In this document: positions 25,180-33,967 of the stretch, one piece after another
How positions within the stretch are numbered: position 1 is the first letter of the stretch
Layout of the letters: the number at the start of each line of letters is the position of its first letter
Assembly: GCF_002836255.1 (NCBI RefSeq)
Contig: NZ_PJAU01000033.1
Coordinates: 372,001-436,000 of the forward strand
Length of the DNA: 64,000 nucleotides
From: Colwellia sp. 75C3
GTDB lineage: Bacteria; Pseudomonadota; Gammaproteobacteria; Enterobacterales; Alteromonadaceae
Reading direction: 5' to 3'
The notes under the pieces: model-generated
What the model saw: only the letters and a program-made list of their open reading frames with translations
Databases searched by the model: none
What the model was told of the DNA's origin: nothing
Position numbers and translations under genes: made by a program

Positions 25180-26239
25180 AATGTACCCCCCAGCCGAATA
25201 ATACTTCTTTTTTGTTTTGTGGGTATACACCACCATAGCCAACTTTCAATTGAGGTTGAAAAGGATCTCGCTTTAACAACCAATTACTAAAACCACCTTC
25301 CACAGCTAAACAAGGTTGTTTACACGATTGAAATATAACTTGTTGTGCATTACCTAATAAACTACTTTCACCAACATGGGATCCCAGAATAAATGGAATA
25401 TCTAACTCGGTTAACATCCTTATCGCTTGAATTGTTCTTAAAACGCCGCCCAATTTAGATATTCGTACGTTTGCAATAAACACGTCTTTATATTTACTTA
25501 TGTCAGCTACATGTTTAGGTGTTATAAAACTCTCATCTAGTATTATTTTGCAGTCTAATGCATACGCTACTTTAACCATACCTTCATAATCAAATGGTTT
25601 AATCGGCTCTTCTAGTGCCCAAAACGCCCCCTTTAAATCAGATAAATTATCAATACAATCTTGCGGTGTTGTCCAAAGGTTATTAGCGTCTAAGCGCACT
25701 TTAGACGGATAAATTCTAAGTAGTCGCATTAACTTAATGACGATTTTGTTTGAATGAATAGAGCTGCCAATTTTTAATTTAAAGTCAGAAAATCCCATTA
25801 ATTTAAACAATAACGCCTTTTTTAACGATTTATAGCCAACAATGGCCGAAAAATATTGTTGATGCTCATGTTGTTCAAGGCCTAAAATTTTACTGGCAGG
25901 TTGTTTCGTCACTTTGGCGAACACATCTATAATGGCCATTTCTAACGCGCACCATGCAGCGGGGTTAGTGTCTATTAATTTTGAATTTTCGTTAACCCAT
26001 TGCATTAAATCGGTCATCGATTTAATGTGACTAATATTATCAGCGTAATGAGTAATAAACAGGTTACAGGATTTAATCGTTTCTCCAGTAACATACATTC
26101 GAGGGCAAGACTCACCAAAACCTACTTCATTATCTTCTGTTGCTTTTACAAAGAAGGACTCAGTGTGAGCACGTTCATAACTTGCATGAGAAAATTTTGA
26201 TTTGAATGGAATAGAAAGGGGCAATATACTAATTTTCAC
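25169..26239 (-). CDS. Enolase superfamily enzyme (muconate-cycloisomerase subgroup)
   Basis: A 356-residue cytosolic enzyme. The N-terminal capping domain is followed by a barrel with all catalytic positions visible: KxK (Lys154 and Lys156, FKLKIGS), metal ligands Asp184 (RLDANNLW), Glu210/211 (ALEEPI) and Asp235 (ILDESF), and the second acid-base Lys262 (ISKLGG). This is the pattern of dipeptide epimerases, o-succinylbenzoate synthase, N-acylamino acid racemases and cycloisomerases. The exact reaction cannot be told. The genes before and after overlap it by 11 bp each, so translation is coupled. A racemase or epimerase acting on an amino-acid-like unit would fit the adjacent GH3 domain. Confidence 0.88.
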   Translation of the reverse strand: MKISILPLSIPFKSKFSHASYERAHTESFFVKATEDNEVGFGESCPRMYVTGETIKSCNLFITHYADNISHIKSMTDLMQWVNENSKLIDTNPAAWCALEMAIIDVFAKVTKQPASKILGLEQHEHQQYFSAIVGYKSLKKALLFKLMGFSDFKLKIGSSIHSNKIVIKLMRLLRIYPSKVRLDANNLWTTPQDCIDNLSDLKGAFWALEEPIKPFDYEGMVKVAYALDCKIILDESFITPKHVADISKYKDVFIANVRISKLGGVLRTIQAIRMLTELDIPFILGSHVGESSLLGNAQQVIFQSCKQPCLAVEGGFSNWLLKRDPFQPQLKVGYGGVYPQNKKEVLFGWGVHYEK

Positions 26240-28676
26240 ACATCACCTCTTTTTCAAAATAGAGGGGTAACTCATGGTCGCTTATTAAGTGCATGTATTT
26301 AGATTGCCAATATCTTGATTGATTTGCTGTTACTGTTTTTTCGTACTTTATCCCGGAACCTGCTTTTAATAGAACGACCTCGATTGGTGGTAATCTGCCA
26401 CTGTCGGTTTTATGCTTATATTCTTTATTACTGTCACACAAGTGGGAATGAAGTAACTCGCTGGAAACAGCGTTAGTGCTTTCATAAAATACTTTATATA
26501 GGCCTAATTGAGGGTAACAAACAGCCAAAAAGAATCGAACGTCACTTTGCTTTGCTAATGCAAAGAAACTGACAAAATCGTGCTCTGTGAGTTTCTCTCC
26601 CGTTATATTAGTACAGCCTCGGCCCTTTCTAACAAAATCTAATGAGTACGTTTTATTAACCAAGCTGCCAGTTCTTACTATGTCGTTTATAAAGTATCGG
26701 TATAGGCCAGTTCGTGTGGTTACAATAATATAATATTCAGTATTCGGACTAAGTTCGTGAATTAAGTTAGTCGTTTGACAACCATTATCATATAAAGCAG
26801 GTTCAATAAACTCGTAAAAATTCTCATTTAGCAGAGGAATACACAAATTATTTTTAGCATCTACATTCACGGTTGCTCTGTATTCACTGCTAACTAAACC
26901 AACTTCAACGACATGGGCTTTATTTGGTAGTTGCTTAATTACAGCGGCTAACGGATAACCGCAACTTCCTTTCATCCAGCAGAATATGATCCTTAAATTG
27001 GGGAAATAATCTTTAATCTTTATTGTGGTTTTTTGAAGAACCTCAATGGCACAATTTATAGTATTTGTAGATGTTTTCAGTAATAATTTTGCAAGGACTT
27101 GCTCACACTTATCGCTGTAGATAGGTCGTGAAGGTCTAGCTTGAAGAATTTGACATAACTCGTCACTGAACTTATTCATTGTTTCAGTGAGTTTAATAAG
27201 AGTTGATGGATTTGCCGTTGAAAATAAAGAGACGTTCGGGCTGCAAAGTGCCGTAGCGGCTAAAATAAAATATCGCTCGTGGTAATCACCCACCAAATAT
27301 GTTTCTTTGATTACCGTATTTTTATTCTTAATTATCCTTGGCGATTGAGCATAAATTTTTCCCGACATAGAACCTGCTGGCGTTTGCTCTACATAGTCTT
27401 CAATTTCATTATCAACAAGTACGAAACTGTCGCCCCAAAATACTTCAGGGTAATTTGATAGTACGCTATAGACAGAGATTTGTTGAGATCTCGCTAAAGC
27501 CTTTAAACTTGATAATGTCGCCGGGATATTTTTGGGTTCACCTGTTGTTCCGCTTGATTTAGCTAAATAAACGATAGTTTCGTTAACGAGTTCTGACGGT
27601 GATGATTTAAGACTTTTTTCTATTAACGAACTAAAATCCGAAAAAACAGCAATGGGTACGTTTTTTTGAAAATCAGTATAAGAAGCGATGCCTTTAAAGG
27701 TATTTCTGATACCAAAAAGTGTTGTTTCGTTCTGACCTAATATTTCAGAGAGTGTTTTTTGTTGCTGTTTTAAGGGATCAGAGCTTGCCAATACCAACTG
27801 AGACCAATAGCGCTTAGTCTTCATTTTTATCAATAAATTAAGTAATCCCCATCGGGAAAGAGGATGAAAGATTTGTTTGATAAAGGTATTGGGGGCGATA
27901 TCAAGTGTACCCACCTTGGTTACTTTGTTTGAATAGTGACGGTAACTTCCAAAGACATGATCCCAAATCATGCAATTGTTACCGTAATTACAATTTGCTT
28001 TGTGGTGATTAATATCATGGTGTAATCGATGGTTCTCTACTGTAGCAAATATATAATTCAAGTAACCAAAATTGAGCCTTAAATTAGCATGTTGCAATAA
28101 TCCATTGACGGCGTAGAACACATAATAAAATGCGATAAGTTCACTAGTAGCACCGATCAAGACAAAAACGAGAATATCAGCAAAGAACTCCACTATTTTG
28201 TCGATAGGATGAAAACGACCCGTATTTAACGAGTAAATGTTTTTCGGTTGGTGATGAACATCATGCAACGCCCAAAGAACAGGGAGCTTATGGCTCAGAC
28301 GATGCCACCAATACTGCATTAACTCGCCCAGTAAAATCATGACTAAAAACTGTAAAAATAATGGCCACTGATTAGGCCAAACATCGAAAATGATAGCGTT
28401 AGAAAAGCCTTTATTAACGAGGTAAGTAGCAAGCATATACTTTACTAATAGAATCAAAATTAGCTGGACACCAAAAAGGTAAAGCAAATCTTGTTTGAAT
28501 TCATCAGCTTTAGGTAGCCAATTTTTTCTATAGGGAAAACGAAACTCTAGAAAGATAATTGATAAGGCAGGAATAACAACCGCGACGTACATAGCAAATT
28601 CATGAGGGATATTTAGAGATAGCAACCCTAGTAGGGATAGCAAGGTTAGCAATAATAATGAAAAGTATATAAACAA
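26229..28676 (-). CDS. Fusion: fatty-acid/sterol hydroxylase plus GH3-type adenylating enzyme
   Basis: An 815-residue two-domain protein. Residues 1-255 are a membrane-bound di-iron hydroxylase with helices and His boxes HRLSH (125-129), HDVHH (138-142) and HRLHH with NHH (216-225). Residues about 300-815 resemble the GH3 acyl-adenylate/amide synthetase family: ATP motif SSGTTGEPK (374-382), the RYFINDIVRTG region and the late TGEKLTEHDF motif. This pairs hydroxylation of a lipid with activation of a carboxyl group. The apparent start is TTG 28676 in a seven-T run; an ATG at 28687 would be in frame if the run had one more T. First gene of the islet operon. Confidence 0.85.
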   Translation of the reverse strand: MFIYFSLLLLTLLSLLGLLSLNIPHEFAMYVAVVIPALSIIFLEFRFPYRKNWLPKADEFKQDLLYLFGVQLILILLVKYMLATYLVNKGFSNAIIFDVWPNQWPLFLQFLVMILLGELMQYWWHRLSHKLPVLWALHDVHHQPKNIYSLNTGRFHPIDKIVEFFADILVFVLIGATSELIAFYYVFYAVNGLLQHANLRLNFGYLNYIFATVENHRLHHDINHHKANCNYGNNCMIWDHVFGSYRHYSNKVTKVGTLDIAPNTFIKQIFHPLSRWGLLNLLIKMKTKRYWSQLVLASSDPLKQQQKTLSEILGQNETTLFGIRNTFKGIASYTDFQKNVPIAVFSDFSSLIEKSLKSSPSELVNETIVYLAKSSGTTGEPKNIPATLSSLKALARSQQISVYSVLSNYPEVFWGDSFVLVDNEIEDYVEQTPAGSMSGKIYAQSPRIIKNKNTVIKETYLVGDYHERYFILAATALCSPNVSLFSTANPSTLIKLTETMNKFSDELCQILQARPSRPIYSDKCEQVLAKLLLKTSTNTINCAIEVLQKTTIKIKDYFPNLRIIFCWMKGSCGYPLAAVIKQLPNKAHVVEVGLVSSEYRATVNVDAKNNLCIPLLNENFYEFIEPALYDNGCQTTNLIHELSPNTEYYIIVTTRTGLYRYFINDIVRTGSLVNKTYSLDFVRKGRGCTNITGEKLTEHDFVSFFALAKQSDVRFFLAVCYPQLGLYKVFYESTNAVSSELLHSHLCDSNKEYKHKTDSGRLPPIEVVLLKAGSGIKYEKTVTANQSRYWQSKYMHLISDHELPLYFEKEVMCEN

Positions 28677-28983
28677 AAAAAGTCCATTTTCAGCTGAAAT
28701 AAATTAAGATCATTTCGTCATCAAATAACCTAACAACTATACTTAAGCATATTCAACCTAAAGGTACCATACAGCAAATAGCTTTTAACTCAAGACTAGA
28801 TAAATATATATTTAACATAAAATTAACAAGAGATTATATAACTAAACAAGTTTATAGCTTATAGCGTGGTTGTTTAAACAAAGACTATGAACTGATAGTG
28901 GGAGTATGGACTTCTTCATGGATAAATGTATAACAAATTAGACTTAATTAGCTTCAAATATTCACAGGGTATGTATAGGGGGT
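28677..28983. promoter_or_regulatory. Upstream region of the islet operon
   Basis: AT-rich, with no gene. A -10-like TATAAT on the minus strand lies at 28833-28838, but its -35 match is poor. It probably contains the promoter for the four-gene islet operon, since the genes downstream are gapless. Confidence 0.35.
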
Positions 28984-29207
28984 AGTTTATGAAGTAAGAA
29001 TTTATTCTGAATTTGAAAGAGGATATAGAAATTAAAAGTGGTCGGTGATGCAAGATTCGAACTTGCGACCCCTTGGACCCAAACCAAGTGCGCTACCAAG
29101 CTGCGCTAATCACCGACATTTTATAACTTTTTATTTTCTACTTCAGGGAGAAGTAAAAAATGGGGTGGCTAAAGGGACTTGAACCCTCGACAACCGGAAT
29201 CACAATC
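28984..29207. repeat. 224-bp direct repeat, right copy
   Basis: Counterpart of 22039-22262. Here the repeat runs on into the 5' half of a complete tRNA-His, so this copy retains the functional tRNA unit and its promoter. Confidence 0.95.
29039..29115 (-). tRNA. tRNA-Pro (TGG), right copy
   Basis: 77 nt with encoded CCA, same sequence as the left copy. It lies 45 bp downstream of tRNA-His on the same strand and is probably co-transcribed with it from the promoter at 29309-29338. Confidence 0.97.
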
Positions 29208-29237
29208 CGGGGCTCTACCAACTGAGCTATAGCCACC
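29161..29237 (-). tRNA. tRNA-His (GTG)
   Basis: 77 nt including the extra G at -1 and encoded CCA. The acceptor stem GTGGCTA pairs with TAGCCAC, with discriminator C as expected for bacterial tRNA-His. Anticodon loop TTGTGAT with GTG. First gene of the tRNA-His-tRNA-Pro operon. Confidence 0.98.
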
Positions 29238-29308
29238 ACTGGGGTGTTCTGATACACATTTAATGCAAAGAGCTATAAATCTGTATGCTGCTCTCTAACA
29301 GCGCGGCG

Positions 29309-29338
29309 ATTGTATTGCATTTCCCCTCTACTTGACAA
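29309..29338 (-). promoter_or_regulatory. Sigma-70 promoter of the tRNA-His-Pro operon
   Basis: Minus strand TTGTCA (29333-29338), 18-bp spacer, TACAAT (29309-29314), followed by the GC-only discriminator CGCCGCGC (29301-29308). A GC-rich discriminator is the hallmark of stringently controlled stable-RNA promoters. The start is expected near 29301, about 65 bases before tRNA-His. Confidence 0.8.
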
Positions 29339-29487
29339 GAAAAATATGCATTTAATGCACTTTTTTTAGTAAATAATTAATAAAATTACAGGTTGTCTAA
29401 CTAACGCACAATTTTAGTGTATTTACTTAGCGGAATTTCCGTTTAATCCTGCTCAACAATAACTGAAGAGCAGGCATGTCAGTAAAC

Positions 29488-32400
29488 TTATGCTGTTACG
29501 TTTTGCTGCTCGTTTGAGTCAGGTGATGAAAATAGGTCTTTTAAGCGTTCAACAATTAAATAATTTACCGGTACTAATATCAAAGTTATACAAGTAGCGA
29601 ATAAAATACCAAAACCTAATGATACCGCCATAGGGATTAAAAACTGTGCTTGGGTAGATTGTTCAAACAATAATGGCATTAGGCCGATAAAGGTGGTCAA
29701 GCTGGTTAACATCACCGGTCTAAATCGTGCAGCACCTGCTGTTAGCACTGCTTCCATTAACTCACCGCCCTCACTACGTTTTTTATTGATAAAATCAACG
29801 AGTACTAATGAGTCATTTACTACCACACCAATTAGCGCCAACATGCCAAGTAAGCTCATGATGGTTAATTCCATGCCCATGATCCAGTGACCAATAACAG
29901 CACCAATCATACCAAAAGGGATAATACTCATCACGATGATCGGTTGAATGTAAGACTTAAAGGGAATCGCTAATAATGCGTAAATAATAAAGAAGACAAA
30001 AACTAGCGCCCAACCAAGGGAACCAAAAGATTCACGCTGTTCTTTTGCTTCTCCTTCAAGGGAGTGACTGACACCAGGGTATTGCACGATTAACTCATCT
30101 AAATAATCTTTTAAATCAGCTTGTAGCACAGTCATATTGGTATTTAATTTTTCAACATCAGCACTAACGTTTGCAGTACGGTAGCGATCAATTCTGGAAA
30201 TAGTTGATGGGCTCTTTCCTGGAATAAACTTAGCAACATGGGATAAGGGTACTGAGCCGCCAGAAGGTGTGATTACCAGGATATCTTCTAAATCAGCCAT
30301 CGTACGACGTTCATCTATTGGTAGACGTACCATTACTCGTACATCGTCTCTGCCACGTTGAATGCGTTGTACTTCTGAACCAAAGAAAGAACGTCTAACT
30401 TGATTTGAAATGCTGACACGCGTTAATCCTAAAGCTTTACCTTGCTCTGTTAATTCAATTTGCAGCTCTTCTTTACCATTAGATAAACTGTCAGCAATAT
30501 CAAATACTGTAGGGTAGGTGGCTAATCGAACTTTTACCTTATCCGTAACCTCTTTTAACGTTTCTAGTGAACTTGCTTTGAATTGCACGTGAATTGGGTC
30601 TGATGAACGACCGATTTCTGCTCTGAAGGTAATACTTTCAGCACCAGGAATCGGGCCAATCAAATTACGCCACTCACGAACTAACTCACTTGAGCTAATC
30701 GCCAGTTCGCGTGATTCTGGAGGCGTAATTTCAAAGCGAACACTGCCAGAGTTTGATACACCACCTCGGCCACCTGTGGTGGCTAATATATTAAGAATGA
30801 CACTGCTGTTGGTTGATGGCTCAATATACTTCTGTTTCAACTCATCGGCTTTTTCGGCCATTTTAATAATGTACTTATTAGTGACTTCAAAGGGCGTGCC
30901 AGCAGGTAAGGTCAGCGTAGCTCTTACGGTTTCGCTTGGAATACGCGGAAAGAAAACAAACTTAGTCCAGCCACTCATAATAAGCGTAAGAATAACCAAG
31001 AAAACACCAACAAAGCCAACTAAGGTTGAGGTCTTGTTACTGATAGCAATTTTTAATAAGGGCTGATAGAAACGGATGATTGCTCGCTCAAACCCATCGG
31101 CGAACGATTGTTGTAGTTTGCTAAACTTTGATTGCTTTTCTTTTTCTGAGCGAAGTTTTAAGTGCTTTAAGTGAGAAGGTAAAACGAATTTTGATTCAAT
31201 TAAAGAAAATATCAGTACCGGAATAACGATGACGGGAATTTGGGCAAATAAAGCGCCACGTGCGCCTTCAATAAAAGCAAGTGGCAGAAAGGCAGCTACA
31301 GTGGTTAACACACCAAAGGTCACTGGAGTAGCTACTTCTTGAGTGCCACGAATTGCTGCCATTTCACCTGATTCAGCGGTTTTTAGGTGAGTATATATAT
31401 TCTCACCGGTGACAATGGCATCATCTACGACAATACCCAACACCAAGATAAAACCAAATAAGCTCATGATATTCAAGGTAACACCAAATACAGGCATCAT
31501 AATAAAGGCGCCCATAAAAGAAATGGGAATACCAATAAATACCCAAAAGGCAATGGAGGGTCTAAGGAATAAGGTTAATAACGCTAATACTAATATACCC
31601 CCTTGTAATGCGCTAGTGGTTAGCGTGGAAATACGGTTTTTAACTATTTGTGAATCGTCATCCCAAAAACTTAATTCAACGCCAACAGGTAAGCTGCTTT
31701 GTTGGTCATCAATATAGGTTCTCACCGCATCGGCAACGTCAATGGCACTTTGCTGACCTATTCGATAAACATCGATGAAGGCGGCTTGTTTACCATTAAA
31801 ACGCGTGCGAACTGGGGTCTCTTCAAAGTCATCTTTGATGAGTGCAATATCACTCAAACGAATGATCGAGCCATCTACGTTAGTTTTTATCGCTATTTTT
31901 TCAAACTCATCTTTGCGATAGGCTTGCCCTTTTGAGCGTAAGAGAATATCACCACCTTTGGTTTTTAAATTGCCAGCAGAAACATCCGTACTGGAATCTG
32001 AAATGGCTGACGATATTTGCGCGATGGTTAAATCATATTGGCGTAATTTGTCTTGCGGTACTTCAATTGAAATTTCATAGTCGCGAACACCACTTAGCTC
32101 TACTTGGGTAATAGCGGGGATATTTAATAAATCATCTCTGACTCGTTCTGCAAATTCACGGGTCTCTTTTTCGCTATAAATACTGGCAATTGTGACGGCA
32201 ATCACTTCACGCTTACGAGTAGCTAAAGAGACTACTGGTTTGTCAGCATCAACAGGAAAGGTATTTATTTCATCCACACGGCTTTTTATATCGGCGAGCA
32301 TCTCACGTGGATCATAGCCTGATTCAACTTCAATATTGACTGCAGAAGATCCTTCAGATGAACGGCTAGCAATTTGTTTAACTCCCTCTAAATCTTGCAC

Positions 32401-32607
32401 GGCTTCTTCAATTCGAATGGAGATACTTTTTTCTACATCTTCAGGTGTTGCCCCGCGCAGTGACACATTTACGTTAATGCGGTCAGTGGCAAAAGAGGGG
32501 AAAACTTCTAACGGAATACGGTTAGATAAACTAAATAAACCCGCTATTAAAATGGTAATTAATAGTAAGTTGGCGGCAACATGATTTCGAGCAAACCAAG
32601 CAATCAT
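29488..32607 (-). CDS. RND efflux pump, inner-membrane subunit (AcrB-like, HAE-1 type)
   Basis: A 1039-residue proton-driven pump. Helix 1 is followed by a large porter loop, helices 2-6 with the proton-relay motif GIVVDDAIVTGENIY (Asp pair present), the second loop and helices 8-12 ending before a short polar tail. RND features include SLRGATPEDVEKSIS near the N-terminus and FEQSTQAQFLIPMAVSLGFG near the C-terminus. It overlaps the adaptor by one base (TAATG), so translation is coupled. Third gene of an OMF-adaptor-pump operon. The substrate spectrum is unknown. Confidence 0.94.
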   Translation of the reverse strand: MIAWFARNHVAANLLLITILIAGLFSLSNRIPLEVFPSFATDRINVNVSLRGATPEDVEKSISIRIEEAVQDLEGVKQIASRSSEGSSAVNIEVESGYDPREMLADIKSRVDEINTFPVDADKPVVSLATRKREVIAVTIASIYSEKETREFAERVRDDLLNIPAITQVELSGVRDYEISIEVPQDKLRQYDLTIAQISSAISDSSTDVSAGNLKTKGGDILLRSKGQAYRKDEFEKIAIKTNVDGSIIRLSDIALIKDDFEETPVRTRFNGKQAAFIDVYRIGQQSAIDVADAVRTYIDDQQSSLPVGVELSFWDDDSQIVKNRISTLTTSALQGGILVLALLTLFLRPSIAFWVFIGIPISFMGAFIMMPVFGVTLNIMSLFGFILVLGIVVDDAIVTGENIYTHLKTAESGEMAAIRGTQEVATPVTFGVLTTVAAFLPLAFIEGARGALFAQIPVIVIPVLIFSLIESKFVLPSHLKHLKLRSEKEKQSKFSKLQQSFADGFERAIIRFYQPLLKIAISNKTSTLVGFVGVFLVILTLIMSGWTKFVFFPRIPSETVRATLTLPAGTPFEVTNKYIIKMAEKADELKQKYIEPSTNSSVILNILATTGGRGGVSNSGSVRFEITPPESRELAISSSELVREWRNLIGPIPGAESITFRAEIGRSSDPIHVQFKASSLETLKEVTDKVKVRLATYPTVFDIADSLSNGKEELQIELTEQGKALGLTRVSISNQVRRSFFGSEVQRIQRGRDDVRVMVRLPIDERRTMADLEDILVITPSGGSVPLSHVAKFIPGKSPSTISRIDRYRTANVSADVEKLNTNMTVLQADLKDYLDELIVQYPGVSHSLEGEAKEQRESFGSLGWALVFVFFIIYALLAIPFKSYIQPIIVMSIIPFGMIGAVIGHWIMGMELTIMSLLGMLALIGVVVNDSLVLVDFINKKRSEGGELMEAVLTAGAARFRPVMLTSLTTFIGLMPLLFEQSTQAQFLIPMAVSLGFGILFATCITLILVPVNYLIVERLKDLFSSPDSNEQQNVTA

Positions 32608-33965
32608 TAGTTATTCACCTTAGCAACAGAGGCAGTGCTAACTTTTTTAGTTTTGCGCTCAGCAGTTCTTCGCTCAGCAATCAAGGCTTCCACGGTAATC
32701 CCTTTTTCAGCCGCTATTTTTTCTAATTTTTTTCTACGCTCTTCAGGCGATTTTGATCTCTTGGTCTTTTTACTGGGTGTTTGACCTGCAATAGCTACGG
32801 GTGTGCCTGAGCTAACTTGTCCTAACGAGGTTAACACTAATTCATCACCAGCCACTAAGCCCTGAATGACTATAGATTCTGTACCGTTTTGCCAACCTAA
32901 TTGAACTTCTTTACGCATCAATAGACCATCTTTAACGATATACACGTAACTGCCTTGATAAATGGCACTGCTCGGTATTACTAAGGCATTCTCAACTTCT
33001 CGTCCGGTAATTTTTGCGGTAACGTATTGACCCATTTTTATTTGGGCACCTTGATTATATGCTCCATCGTAAGGGCGAATGATTTGCGCGACGACATAAA
33101 GTTGCTGCGACATTGTATCGATAGCACTCTCGGTACGAACGATCTTACCTTGCCATACTTGTTCACCCATTAAATCAGATGAAATAACCACATTACTGAT
33201 ACTATTTACCTCAAGTTGCTCATGAGCATTGCGATATTCTTCAGGTAATTTCATCAGTGGTAAGTCTTTGTTTTTTATTGGTAGGCGAATCTCGACATAA
33301 TCAACAGCAAAAATATCGGCTAACTGAGTATTGCTTGAAATCACCTGACCAATATCAACATTTTTCTTTAAGATGCGACCGGCATAAGGCGCAACAATCT
33401 TGGTACGTTCAAGTGATAATTTCACTTTGTCGAGTTGAGCTTCAGCGGAAAGAACTTGTGCTTTAGCTGCTTCAAACTGCGGTTGGCGTAAGACTAATGC
33501 ATTAGGCTCATTACCATTACCCAGTCTTTTCCAATCGGCTTTTGCTTGTTTTACTCGTGCGTCTTCTTCTTGCAAACTCTGTTTAGCTGACATTAAACTT
33601 GCTTGAGCTATTTTAACTTCAGCGCGGTGATCTCTATCATCTAGTCTAATTAAAATGTCACCTTGCTCAAAAAAACCACCCGCCCTAAATTGTTTACTGA
33701 CATGATTTATTTGTCCTGAAACTTGCGCAAAAAGTACACTTTGAGTTCTTGGTTGAACCGTACCAAAACTTTGCACTATGATTTGATAGGTTTGTGGTGC
33801 CAGCGTCGTTGTGGCTACCGTCATTTGCGGTGCTTTTGATGGTTTACCACGCTTACTTGTTGGTGGATTGTTGAAAATAACCATAATTAAAACAATCGTG
33901 GCAATAATAATAATGACAGGCAGTAATATTTTTTTATATTTTGGCGAGGTCAGGGTATTAGACAT
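32607..33965 (-). CDS. RND efflux periplasmic adaptor
   Basis: A 452-residue membrane fusion protein. N-terminal helix (about 12-29), lipoyl halves (VSGQINHVSKQFRAGGFFEQGDI and IVAPYAGRILKKNVDIGQVI) around a helical hairpin, beta-barrel and membrane-proximal domains (ALVIPSSAIYQGSYVYIV). The tail is unusual: a Lys/Arg/Glu-rich stretch after about residue 395 (KKTKRSKSPEERRKK, EAL, ERRTAERKTKK) beyond the usual end of the family. The gene starts 2 bp after the outer-membrane factor stop. Confidence 0.92.
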   Translation of the reverse strand: MSNTLTSPKYKKILLPVIIIIATIVLIMVIFNNPPTSKRGKPSKAPQMTVATTTLAPQTYQIIVQSFGTVQPRTQSVLFAQVSGQINHVSKQFRAGGFFEQGDILIRLDDRDHRAEVKIAQASLMSAKQSLQEEDARVKQAKADWKRLGNGNEPNALVLRQPQFEAAKAQVLSAEAQLDKVKLSLERTKIVAPYAGRILKKNVDIGQVISSNTQLADIFAVDYVEIRLPIKNKDLPLMKLPEEYRNAHEQLEVNSISNVVISSDLMGEQVWQGKIVRTESAIDTMSQQLYVVAQIIRPYDGAYNQGAQIKMGQYVTAKITGREVENALVIPSSAIYQGSYVYIVKDGLLMRKEVQLGWQNGTESIVIQGLVAGDELVLTSLGQVSSGTPVAIAGQTPSKKTKRSKSPEERRKKLEKIAAEKGITVEALIAERRTAERKTKKVSTASVAKVNN

Positions 33966-33967
33966 GT

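Larger units (their letters stand above)
22263..28983. mobile_element. tRNA-bounded 6.7-kb genomic islet with a lipid-type biosynthesis/export operon
   Basis: Unique DNA between the two 224-bp repeats. Restoring one repeat gives a plain tRNA-His-tRNA-Pro pair, so this segment looks like an insertion at a tRNA-His gene where the 3' part was duplicated. Contents: one minus-strand operon of four genes. No integrase, recombinase, transposase or phage gene is seen, so mobilisation would depend on an outside integrase or on homologous recombination between the repeats. Insertion is inferred from structure; the mechanism is not shown. Confidence 0.65.

Noticed and set aside
28833-28861. Full sigma-70 promoter for the islet operon
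   Set aside because: A TATAAT-like -10 exists, but no acceptable -35 at normal spacing was found, so it is reported only as a weak region.
22263-28983. Integrase, transposase or phage genes in the islet
   Set aside because: All four genes were identified as enzymes or a transporter; no recombinase motif was found on either strand.
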